From the NCBI GenBank assembly GCA_039961635.1, contig JABRWB010000027.1, positions 1 to 45,000 of the forward strand: 45,000 nt of DNA, in the 5' to 3' direction. A program made the translations under genes and the position numbers. Positions 8,680 to 15,914 of the stretch are shown one piece after another. The first letter of the stretch is position 1, and every line of letters starts with the position of its first letter. The stretch is from a bacterium (GTDB lineage Bacteria > 4484-113 > JAGGVC01). The notes beneath the pieces are model-generated. The model was given only the letters and a program-made list of their open reading frames with translations. It ran no database searches and was not told the DNA's origin.

Positions 8680-8730
8680 ATGCGCATTTCGGATATCCAA
8701 TATATGAATACCTAAATATAGGATGCGCAT
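8680..8730. repeat. Two ATGCGCAT palindromes 43 bases apart
   Basis: ATGCGCAT occurs at 8680-8687 and again at 8723-8730, close to four helical turns apart. Between them are the palindrome GGATATCC (8691-8698) and the inverted repeat CCTA/TAGG (8711-8722). The second copy abuts the Rex/CRP-like dyad. The spacing suggests paired binding on one face of the DNA. Confidence 0.45.
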
Positions 8731-8750
8731 ATGTGATTCAATTCACAAAT
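8729..8750. promoter_or_regulatory. Rex- or CRP-type operator of the redox operon
   Basis: The dyad has the form ATATGTGA-N6-TCACAAAT, with 7 of 8 arm positions symmetrical. Its core at 8731-8748 matches the Rex operator TTGTGAA-N4-TTCACAA at 12 of 14 positions. It equally contains TGTGA-N6-TCACA, the CRP core. It ends 43 bases before the first start codon, a repressor-like position. Rex is encoded at 32064-32762. No CRP-type regulator is seen here, though a CNB-cyclase protein is present. Confidence 0.6.
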
Positions 8751-8793
8751 AAGCATCGATTCGGTCCTTCCAAAGGTTGTTCCGGAGGCAAAA

Positions 8794-9405
8794 ATGAAGC
8801 GTAGTGAGTTGGCTGACGATCGGAGGCTTTCAACCGAAGATCAAAAGCGTCTTTCAAGGGAATTCCTTGAACACATTTACAGGCTGCCTGACGGCGAGCG
8901 AATCAAGCTATGCATCCAGTGCGGCACCTGCTCGGGTTCATGTCCGACCGCCGGAAGCATGGAGTTTTCTCCCAGGGAGATCATTGCCGCGTTGCGCGCG
9001 GGGATGCTCGACAGGGTGCTTCGCACGAACACCGTCTGGTACTGCACCAGCTGTTATTACTGCACGGTGCGTTGCCCGCAGAAGATCAAGTTCACCGACG
9101 TGATGTACGAGCTGAAGCGGCTGGGAATAATGTACGGGCTGTACCCCAAGGACTCCGGGGCGCCGATCTTGTCCCGGACGTTTGCAGAGCTAGTGGACCT
9201 TTACGGCCGCAATCCGGAAACGCTTTTGATGCAGAAATATTACTTCCGGGTTGGATTGCTTAAGGCGTTGGATAACGTTTCGATGGCGAAGGACTTGTAC
9301 TGGAAGGGCAGGCTTGGACTGGCGCCGAAAAAGATCAAGGGAACGGCTCAAATCCAGAAAATTCTCGCCCACGTCCTTTCTTACGAGGCGGAAGGAGATG
9401 CGTGA
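8794..9405 (+). CDS. hdrC: Heterodisulfide reductase subunit C-like iron-sulfur protein
   Basis: Cytosolic 203-residue electron carrier linking HdrA to HdrB. Two classic [4Fe-4S] motifs are intact: C40, C43, C46, C50 in CIQCGTCSGSCP, and C84, C87, C90, C94 in CTSCYYCTVRCP. The spacing and the helical remainder (FTDVMYELKRLGI) are typical of HdrC. GGAGG lies six bases before the ATG. It is the first gene of the ten-gene redox operon; its stop overlaps the next start (TGATG). Glycolate or succinate dehydrogenase-type iron-sulfur subunits are similar, but the following HdrB and HdrA make HdrC the best call. In methanogens the partner substrate is CoM-S-S-CoB; the bacterial substrate is unknown. 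Confidence 0.9.
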   Translation: MKRSELADDRRLSTEDQKRLSREFLEHIYRLPDGERIKLCIQCGTCSGSCPTAGSMEFSPREIIAALRAGMLDRVLRTNTVWYCTSCYYCTVRCPQKIKFTDVMYELKRLGIMYGLYPKDSGAPILSRTFAELVDLYGRNPETLLMQKYYFRVGLLKALDNVSMAKDLYWKGRLGLAPKKIKGTAQIQKILAHVLSYEAEGDA

Positions 9406-10340
9406 TGCGCGATAAAGGGAATGGCAAAATCCGGTTTCCGCGAAGCGAATACCTTTATTATCCCGGTTGCTCGCTTGAACACACCGGCCTGATGTACGAC
9501 ACGTCGGCGCGTGCCGTAATGAAAGCACTTGGCAGCAGCCTGAAGGAGCTGGATGACTGGAATTGTTGCGGCGCGACAAGCTATATGTCAATCCGCGAGC
9601 TCCGCGCCTTCGCCGTTTCGTCCAGGAACCTTGCCTTGGCCGAAATGTCCGGCGCGGACCAGCTTGTCACGGTTTGCAGCGCTTGCTTCACAACGCTGGG
9701 CAAGACGAACCGTTATTTCCGCGAGGACGCGACGCTTCGGGCGAGGATCAAGGATGCGCTTGCCGCAGCGGACCTCAAATACGACGGCAGCTTGGAAGTG
9801 CGGCACCTGCTTGACGTGATCGTCAACGACTTCGGCGTCGAAGAAGTCAAGAAGCGTGCAAAGCGCGGGCTGTCAGGAATGAAGGTCGCTCCGTACTACG
9901 GATGCCAGATATCGCGCCCTCACGGTACTTTCGATGATCCCGAAAACCCGTCCAGCTTCGATCCGATACTCTCCGCGCTGGGCGCGGACGTGCTGAGATT
10001 TCCGCTTCGCGCCAGGTGCTGCGGCGGCATGCAGATGATCACTTCTTCCGAAGCTGCCATTCCGCTCGTTCGAGATTTGCTTAAATGCGCCAAGGACGAA
10101 GGAGCGGAGTGCATAGTCTGCTTTTGCCCGCTCTGCCACGTCAACCTGGACTGCTACACCGGCGCGGTCGAAAGAAAGTTCGGTGAAAAATACGCAATAC
10201 CGATCATCTACTTCACGCAGGTGCTGGGGCTCGCGCTGGGGCTGTCCGCGAAGCAGCTCGACATAGGGAGGGAGCTTGTGGACACCAGCGCCTTCGTCGA
10301 AAAATACGCGGCCGAGGCCGCGGCGGGAGCAAGCGCATGA
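9405..10340 (+). CDS. hdrB: Heterodisulfide reductase subunit B-like, two CCG domains
   Basis: The 311-residue product has two cysteine-rich CCG domains, each binding a non-cubane [4Fe-4S] cluster in HdrB. Domain 1 has C22, C54-C55 and C91-x2-C94; domain 2 has C167, C205-C206 and C241-x2-C244. No ligand is missing, so disulfide-reducing chemistry looks preserved. I start at ATG 9405, which overlaps the hdrC stop by one base and has GGAG at good spacing; GTG 9402 is the alternative. It overlaps hdrA by four bases (ATGA), so translation is probably coupled. The likely electron acceptor is a disulfide or another partner enzyme; nothing here identifies it. Confidence 0.9.
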   Translation: MRDKGNGKIRFPRSEYLYYPGCSLEHTGLMYDTSARAVMKALGSSLKELDDWNCCGATSYMSIRELRAFAVSSRNLALAEMSGADQLVTVCSACFTTLGKTNRYFREDATLRARIKDALAAADLKYDGSLEVRHLLDVIVNDFGVEEVKKRAKRGLSGMKVAPYYGCQISRPHGTFDDPENPSSFDPILSALGADVLRFPLRARCCGGMQMITSSEAAIPLVRDLLKCAKDEGAECIVCFCPLCHVNLDCYTGAVERKFGEKYAIPIIYFTQVLGLALGLSAKQLDIGRELVDTSAFVEKYAAEAAAGASA

Positions 10341-11263
10341 GCGACGAAAAGTACAAGGGAAACGGAAGGAAGGGAAATGGAAAGGCTCTTCCCCGCGTTG
10401 GCGTTTTCGTCTGTCATTGCGGAACGAACATCGCGGGAACGGTGGACGTAGCGAAGGTCGTCGCTTACGCCGCCACTTTGCCCGGCGTCGTCGTGGCGAA
10501 AGAGCACAAGTACATGTGCAGCGATCCCGGCCAAAGCATGATCCAGCAGGATATCGAAGAGCACAAGCTTGATCGCGTGGTAGTCAGCTCCTGCTCGCCG
10601 CTGATGCATGAATCCACGTTCAGAGGCACGGTGGCGGATGCGGGGCTGAACCAGTTTCTGTTCCAAATGGCGAACATTCGCGAGCAATGCTCCTGGGTGC
10701 ACGAAGACCGCCAGCTGGCCACGCAAAAAGCGATGAAGCTCGTGCGAGCGGCGGTCGCAAGGGTGATTCACCACACGCCGCTTGAAATCAAGACCGTTCC
10801 GGTCAATCCCGCAACGCTGATCGTCGGCGGAGGAATCGCAGGAATCGAAGCTGCGCTCGCGCTAGGCAAGGCCGGACACCCAGTTTATCTTGTCGAGCGG
10901 GAGGCAAGCATCGGCGGCAAAATGGCCCAGTTTGACAAAACGTTTCCAACACTCGACTGCTCGGCCTGCATTCTAACGCCAAAAATGGTTTCAACCGCGA
11001 AAAACAAAAATGTGACTTTGTTTACTTTCAGCGAGGTCGAGGAAGTATCCGGCTATGTGGGCAACTTCAAGGTGAAGATACGCAAGAAGCCGCGAATGGT
11101 GGACGTGGACGCGTGCATCAACTGCGGAAGCTGCTGGCAGAATTGCCCGGCAAGCATCGCGCCGACCTCGCGCAGGATAAAAATCGGCGACCGCGTGATT
11201 AAAGAAAGAGTCGGGCACATGCCCGTCACTCCGATTGCGGCAGGAGGCGGAAAGGATGGCTAG
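10337..11263 (+). CDS. hdrA: HdrA N-terminal half (split flavin subunit)
   Basis: The 308 residues match only the first half of a usual HdrA of about 650 residues. The N-terminal [4Fe-4S] domain has C26, C28, C61 and C86. The thioredoxin-reductase-like FAD domain starts with GGGIAG (164-169), followed by the HdrA hallmark FPTLDCSACILTPKMV (C208, C211). The inserted ferredoxin then begins with C260, C263, C266 and C270, and the chain stops 38 residues later. The missing part, including the second ferredoxin cluster and the rest of the FAD domain, occurs at the end of the gene at 13605-15410. In the family the FAD is the bifurcation site, so both halves should assemble to make one flavin site. 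No frameshift remnant is seen at the end; the gene runs cleanly into nuoE with an eight-base overlap. Confidence 0.9.
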   Translation: MSDEKYKGNGRKGNGKALPRVGVFVCHCGTNIAGTVDVAKVVAYAATLPGVVVAKEHKYMCSDPGQSMIQQDIEEHKLDRVVVSSCSPLMHESTFRGTVADAGLNQFLFQMANIREQCSWVHEDRQLATQKAMKLVRAAVARVIHHTPLEIKTVPVNPATLIVGGGIAGIEAALALGKAGHPVYLVEREASIGGKMAQFDKTFPTLDCSACILTPKMVSTAKNKNVTLFTFSEVEEVSGYVGNFKVKIRKKPRMVDVDACINCGSCWQNCPASIAPTSRRIKIGDRVIKERVGHMPVTPIAAGGGKDG

Positions 11264-11771
11264 AGCGACTTACAATCCCGCAACGGTCAAGGACGAACTA
11301 GAGGAATTGTTGCGCGGTTACGAAGGCGACCAGTCCGAAGTGATTATGGTTCTTCAGGATATTCAGGACAAGTACAACTGGCTGCCCCGCGAAGCGCTTT
11401 CGTACGTCGCCCGCAAATGGGAAATACCGATGACCGAGCTTTTCCACATTGCGACGTTTTACAAGGCATTCAGCCTGAAACCGCGCGGCAAGCACATCTT
11501 GTACTTGTGCATGGGAACCGCCTGCCATGTAAGGGAAGCTCCGTTCATCCTTGATGCGCTGGAGCGCGACTTCGGAATCAGAAACCGCGAAACCACGCCG
11601 GACGGCTTGATCACGCTCGAAACCGTCAATTGCGTCGGAGCGTGCGCGCTGGGACCCATTCTCGTCGTCGACGGCGAGATGAAGGGAAACATGACCCAAG
11701 CGAAGGCGGGCGGAATAATCAAGAGGCTACGCAAGCAAAGCGCGGAGGAGGCCCAGGATGCCACGGCTTAA
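11256..11771 (+). CDS. nuoE: NuoE/HoxE-type [2Fe-2S] subunit
   Basis: A 171-residue thioredoxin-like subunit of NADH-oxidising modules. The [2Fe-2S] ligands are C85, C90, C126 and C130 (C-x4-C and C-x3-C). The helical N-terminus VIMVLQDIQDKYNWLP and MTELFHIATFYKAF is family-typical. I use ATG 11256, which has AGGAGG upstream and gives the usual N-terminus; ATG 11235 would add seven residues. It overlaps hdrA's end by eight bases and nuoF's start by 14. It probably transfers or stores electrons next to the FMN of the following subunit, inside the hydrogenase-Hdr complex and not in respiratory complex I, since no membrane subunits are present. Confidence 0.92.
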   Translation: MARATYNPATVKDELEELLRGYEGDQSEVIMVLQDIQDKYNWLPREALSYVARKWEIPMTELFHIATFYKAFSLKPRGKHILYLCMGTACHVREAPFILDALERDFGIRNRETTPDGLITLETVNCVGACALGPILVVDGEMKGNMTQAKAGGIIKRLRKQSAEEAQDATA

Positions 11772-13602
11772 CTCGATCGCGGAACTCGAAATCCATCGGG
11801 CGCAGGTAATCGAGCGGCAAAAGAAGCAGCACAAGGTAATCTCGCTATGCGCGGGAACCGGCTGCGAGGCCTGCGGATGCAAGGATGTACACATCAAGTT
11901 CGTGCAGGAATTGAACGCGCGCAATCTGAGCATCCCGGTCAAGCTAACCGGCTGCCACGGATTTTGCGAGCGCGGGCCGATAGTGATCATCCGACCGGCG
12001 AACACGATTTACTTCAAAGTTCGCCCACGCGACTGCGCGGAAATCATCGAAACCTCAATCGTCGGCAGCGGCGTAGTAGACAGACTTTGCTACACCGACG
12101 AAAACGGCAAGCCGCTTCCCGACGAGCACGATGTACCGTTTTACAAAGACCAGATGCGGATCGTGTTCGGTTTGAACGGTCTCGTCGACCCGATGGAGAT
12201 AGACGATTACATCGCGCAGGGCGGATACTCCGCGCTCGCAAAAGTTCTTTCAGGAATGGCACCCAAAGAAGTAATCGAGGAAATCAAAACGAGCGGGCTG
12301 CGCGGACGCGGCGGCGGCGGTTTCCCCACCGGACGCAAGTGGGAAACGTGCGCAAACGCCAAGGGCGAAAAGCGTTTTGTAATCTGCAACGCGGACGAAG
12401 GCGATCCTGGTGCGTTCATGGACCGCTCGATATTGGAAGGCAATCCCCACAGCGTCCTTGAAGGGATGCTGATCGCGGCGTACGCGATCGGCAGCAGGGA
12501 CGGATTCATTTACGTCCGGCACGAATACCCGAAGGCAGTTCGCACATTCGCCAATGCTTTGGCGCAGGCGGGAAAGTACGGACTTCTTGGAAACAACATC
12601 CTCGGCACCGACCTTTCGTTCGAAGTCGGAATCAACCGTGGGGGCGGAGCGTTCGTATGCGGTGAATCAACTGCGCTTATGGCCAGTCTTGAGGGCCGTG
12701 TCGGCGAGCCGCGGGCGAAGTACATACACACCGTTGAGCACGGGCTGTACAACCTTCCATCCAATTTGAACAACGTCGAAACATACGCGACGGTGCCGCA
12801 CATAATCAACAACGGCGCCGATTGGTTTACGAAACTCGGTACGAAAGGCAGCCCGGGAACAAAGGTGTTTTCGCTTGTCGGCAAGGTCAACAACACCGGG
12901 CTGATCGAAGTGCCGATGGGAATCACGCTTCGGGAAATCATTTACGGAATCGGCGGCGGAATCCAGAAAAACAAGGCTTTCAAGGCGGTGCAGACGGGCG
13001 GGCCATCCGGCGGCCTGCTGCCGGAAGGAATGCTCGACCTGCCCGTGGATTTCGACAAGCTGTGGGATGCCGGCTCGATGATGGGTTCCGGCGGAATGAT
13101 CGTCATCGACGAAAACAGCTGCGTAGTGAACATCGCGCGGTTTTTCCTTAACTTCCTTAAGGACGAAAGCTGCGGAAAGTGCATCCCGTGCCGCGAGGGC
13201 ATCCGATACATGATGGATATTCTGGAGCGGATCGAGCGCGGCGAAGGAAAGATGGAAGATATCGACACGCTTGAGGAAATGGCGCATACCGTGGCCGACA
13301 CTTCGCTGTGCGGCCTCGGAAGCAGCGCACCAAACCCCGTTCTCTCGTCGCTGACCTATTTCAAGGACGAGTATATTGCCCACATACAGGACAAAAAATG
13401 CCCTGCTGGTATCTGTAAGGAGCTGATCCAGTACCTGATCATCCCGGAATTGTGCAATGGGTGCGACGTTTGCGCTAAGCTTTGTCCCACAAAGGCGATC
13501 ACGGGAAAGAAGGATGAAGTGCACGTTATCGACACCAAACTTTGCGAGAAGTGCGGTGCGTGTCTTGAATCCTGCCCCAGCGAAGCGATCGTGAGGAGAT
13601 AA
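11758..13602 (+). CDS. nuoF: NuoF/HoxF-type NADH-binding flavoprotein
   Basis: The 614-residue FMN subunit exchanges electrons with NAD(H). It has an N-terminal [2Fe-2S] thioredoxin-like domain (C31, C36, C66, C70). The NADH/FMN core follows, with GRGGGGFPTGRKWE (about residue 182) and NADEGDPGAFMDR. The [4Fe-4S] motif ESCGKCIPCREG lies near 470. Two C-terminal [4Fe-4S] motifs follow (CNGCDVCAKLCP near 565, CEKCGACLESCP near 595). This long form is the one found in NAD(P)-linked hydrogenases such as HydB/HndC, not in complex I. The start overlaps nuoE by 14 bases. NAD versus NADP preference cannot be read safely from the sequence. Confidence 0.93.
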   Translation: MPRLNSIAELEIHRAQVIERQKKQHKVISLCAGTGCEACGCKDVHIKFVQELNARNLSIPVKLTGCHGFCERGPIVIIRPANTIYFKVRPRDCAEIIETSIVGSGVVDRLCYTDENGKPLPDEHDVPFYKDQMRIVFGLNGLVDPMEIDDYIAQGGYSALAKVLSGMAPKEVIEEIKTSGLRGRGGGGFPTGRKWETCANAKGEKRFVICNADEGDPGAFMDRSILEGNPHSVLEGMLIAAYAIGSRDGFIYVRHEYPKAVRTFANALAQAGKYGLLGNNILGTDLSFEVGINRGGGAFVCGESTALMASLEGRVGEPRAKYIHTVEHGLYNLPSNLNNVETYATVPHIINNGADWFTKLGTKGSPGTKVFSLVGKVNNTGLIEVPMGITLREIIYGIGGGIQKNKAFKAVQTGGPSGGLLPEGMLDLPVDFDKLWDAGSMMGSGGMIVIDENSCVVNIARFFLNFLKDESCGKCIPCREGIRYMMDILERIERGEGKMEDIDTLEEMAHTVADTSLCGLGSSAPNPVLSSLTYFKDEYIAHIQDKKCPAGICKELIQYLIIPELCNGCDVCAKLCPTKAITGKKDEVHVIDTKLCEKCGACLESCPSEAIVRR

Positions 13603-13604
13603 CG

Positions 13605-15410
13605 ATGAACGACACTCCAAACAACAAGAACGGCAAAGAAGAAAAACTGGTCACTTTCAGGATTGACGGGAAGGAGGTGACCGCGCCGGAGCGCAGCTTC
13701 CTTTTGAAGGCCGCCCGCGCGAACGGGATAGACATCCCGACGCTTTGCTATTACGAACACATCGAACCGTACAGCGTGTGCAGGATGTGCGTGGTGCAAG
13801 TCACGCGCAACGGCCGCCAGCGCATCGTGACCGCGTGCAATTTCCCGGTCCAGGAAGGAATTGTGGTCGAAACGCGCAACGAGAAAATTATCCAGCACCG
13901 CAAGTTGCTGATCGAAATGATGCTGGCGCGGCACAGCGAAGTGGAGGTCATAAAGAAGCTCGCGAAGGAATATGGAGTAACAAAAACGCGGTTCAAGTTG
14001 CAGCCGTCGGAGGAATGCATCCTTTGCGGGCTGTGCGTACGCGTTTGCAACGATCTCGTACAAGCTCACGCACTCTGCTTCGCGCAACGCGGCCCGGAGC
14101 GCTACGTGACGACGCCTTACGACGACTACGCGGACAATTGCATCGCTTGCGGCGCCTGCGTGCATGTATGCCCGACGAACCACATGAAACTGGAGCAGAC
14201 GGATGGCATAGAAATCCTGTATCCCGAAGTCACGCTCGGCCCGAACAATCCGATACACATCGATTTCATGCAAGCCGTGCCCGCCTCGCCCTGGATAGAC
14301 ACGGCAAGCTGTATTCACTTTCAGACCGACGGTTGCGGCGTATGCAGCGAAGTATGCCCGACGGATTGCATCCACTACGACATGCAGGACACCATCGAAG
14401 AAGTGGAAGTGGGCAACATCGTGGTCGCGTCCGGATTCAAGGGATTCGACCCGAAGCAGATGTACCAGTTCGGCTACGGGAAGCTTCCCCAAGTAATGAC
14501 GTCGCTCGAATTCGAGCGCGTTTCCAACGCGGGCGGCTCGACGGGAGGAAGGATTCTCACGCCGGACGGACGAAATCCGGAATCCGTTGCGATTTTGCAC
14601 TGCATCGGAAGCCGCGACAAGCATTACAACGAGTATTGCAGCCGCATCTGCTGCATGCAGTCGCTCAAGTTCGCGCATCTGATTCGCGAAAAGACCGGCG
14701 CCGAGGTTTACCAGTGCTACATCGACATGCGCTGCTTCGGAAAGGGATACGAAGAATTCTACAACCGGCTGCTTCACGAGGATGTTCACTTTATCCGCGG
14801 CAAGGCCGTGGAAGTAACCGATTATTCTCCGGACGGCCTGCCGCCCGGAAAGGTAATGGTGCGCGTCGAGGACACGCTCCTTGGAATCGTGCGCAAAATC
14901 CCGGTGGATATCGTAATTTTGTCCATCGGCCTGGAGCCCGCGGTCGGCGTGGATGTTTTGAAGCAAACGCTTAGAATTTCGCGCAGCCCTGACGGGTTCT
15001 ATCTGGAGCGTCATCCCAAGCTCGCGCCGGTCTCGACCGCGACGGACGGAATCTATATCGCCGGATGCGCGCAGGGGCCGAAGGACATCCCCGACACCGT
15101 CGCGCAGGCGAACGCGGCGGCCGCGGCGGTGCTTCAGGTCATTTCTCAAGGCCAAGTGACGCTCGAACCGACGACCGCGGAAGTGATGGAAGAACTTTGC
15201 ACGGGATGCCAAACCTGCTTGAGCGTATGTCCATACGATGCGATCCGCCGTGACGAGCAAAAAGAAAAAGCGGTCATCAATGACGCTCTTTGCAAGGGAT
15301 GCGGAACGTGCGTCGCCGCCTGCCCGAGCGGCGCGATCAAGCAGTGGGGATTCGACCGCGAACAGATAATGGCCGAAATCGACGCCGTGCTTGCCGAAGT
15401 GGCCGTGTAG
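13605..15410 (+). CDS. Fusion: HoxU/NuoG-like ferredoxin domain + HdrA C-terminal half
   Basis: The 601 residues combine two families. Residues 15-90 form a plant-type [2Fe-2S] domain (C48, C59, C62, C78), as in HoxU/NuoG. The following region, where NuoG binds its His-Cys3 [4Fe-4S] cluster, keeps a histidine (H110) but has no cysteines. Two [4Fe-4S] motifs come next (C138-C148 and C179-C189). From about residue 216 the chain is HdrA: PIHIDFMQAVP, the ferredoxin motif C236-x7-C244-x2-C247-x3-C251, VGNIVVASGFKGFDP, and the FAD-domain end TDGIYIAGCAQGPKDIPD. Two C-terminal [4Fe-4S] motifs close it (C532-C542, C563-C573). It supplies what the 308-residue HdrA lacks. Two bases separate it from nuoF. 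Confidence 0.9.
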   Translation: MNDTPNNKNGKEEKLVTFRIDGKEVTAPERSFLLKAARANGIDIPTLCYYEHIEPYSVCRMCVVQVTRNGRQRIVTACNFPVQEGIVVETRNEKIIQHRKLLIEMMLARHSEVEVIKKLAKEYGVTKTRFKLQPSEECILCGLCVRVCNDLVQAHALCFAQRGPERYVTTPYDDYADNCIACGACVHVCPTNHMKLEQTDGIEILYPEVTLGPNNPIHIDFMQAVPASPWIDTASCIHFQTDGCGVCSEVCPTDCIHYDMQDTIEEVEVGNIVVASGFKGFDPKQMYQFGYGKLPQVMTSLEFERVSNAGGSTGGRILTPDGRNPESVAILHCIGSRDKHYNEYCSRICCMQSLKFAHLIREKTGAEVYQCYIDMRCFGKGYEEFYNRLLHEDVHFIRGKAVEVTDYSPDGLPPGKVMVRVEDTLLGIVRKIPVDIVILSIGLEPAVGVDVLKQTLRISRSPDGFYLERHPKLAPVSTATDGIYIAGCAQGPKDIPDTVAQANAAAAAVLQVISQGQVTLEPTTAEVMEELCTGCQTCLSVCPYDAIRRDEQKEKAVINDALCKGCGTCVAACPSGAIKQWGFDREQIMAEIDAVLAEVAV

Positions 15411-15428
15411 CGAAAGGAGATATGAAAA

Positions 15429-15905
15429 ATGCCGACTCTTGAAGTGATGAATGCCGAGCCGAAAAACGCAAGCGACATTACGGGCCGGTTCGAGCCGAAA
15501 ATAGTCGCGTTTCTCTGTCTTTGGTGCAGCTACACTGGCGCGGATCTGGCCGGCACCGCGCGCATGAAGTACCCGCCCAACGTTGTGCCGATTCGCGTGA
15601 TGTGCAGCGGGCGGATCGATCCGGAGTTCATCTTTAAGGCGTTCGCCGAAGGCGCGGACGGCGTTGCCGTGTGCGGATGCCATCCCGGCGACTGCCACTA
15701 TATCGAAGGCAATTTCAAAACCATGGCGCGCATGCCCATAGTAAGCAAGTATCTGCAGCAGATGGGCATCGAACCGGAGCGCTTCCGCCTTGAATGGATC
15801 AGCGCCGCCGAAGGCGAGAAGTTCATGAATTTCGCAACCGAAATGACGGATGAGGTGCGCAGGCTGGGGCCGCTCAACTGGAAGGCCACGGTAAACGCGA
15901 AGTAG
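15429..15905 (+). CDS. mvhD: MvhD-like [2Fe-2S] linker subunit
   Basis: The 158-residue protein belongs to the hydrogenase delta-subunit family that passes electrons from the [NiFe] enzyme to HdrA. Conserved cysteines are C30 and C33 (FLCLWC), C59 (VMCSGRID), and C82, C84 and C89 (VCGCHPGDCHY). In the methanogen Mvh-Hdr complex MvhD docks on HdrA, which fits its place here directly after the HdrA C-half. AAGGAG precedes the ATG. The first 20 residues are a short non-conserved extension. It is nine bases from the small-subunit gene. Confidence 0.92.
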   Translation: MPTLEVMNAEPKNASDITGRFEPKIVAFLCLWCSYTGADLAGTARMKYPPNVVPIRVMCSGRIDPEFIFKAFAEGADGVAVCGCHPGDCHYIEGNFKTMARMPIVSKYLQQMGIEPERFRLEWISAAEGEKFMNFATEMTDEVRRLGPLNWKATVNAK

Positions 15906-15914
15906 GAGATCGAT

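Larger units (their letters stand above)
8404..8793. other. AT-rich 390-base control region
   Basis: No credible gene lies here; a 93-codon minus-strand open frame has no family features and no ribosome site. The region is clearly richer in A and T than the flanking genes. It holds a 14-base palindrome, two copies of ATGCGCAT, GGATATCC and a Rex/CRP-type dyad, all upstream of the hydrogenase operon. I could not place its -10 and -35 boxes with confidence; TAAATA at 8713-8718 is the best -10 candidate. Confidence 0.6.

Noticed and set aside
8449-8730. A 93-codon minus-strand frame in the control region
   Set aside because: No ribosome site, no family traits, and it covers palindromic regulatory DNA.
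11758-13602. NuoEF as part of respiratory complex I
   Set aside because: No membrane subunits or NuoBCDI are present, and the long NuoF with C-terminal ferredoxin clusters is the soluble hydrogenase-linked type.
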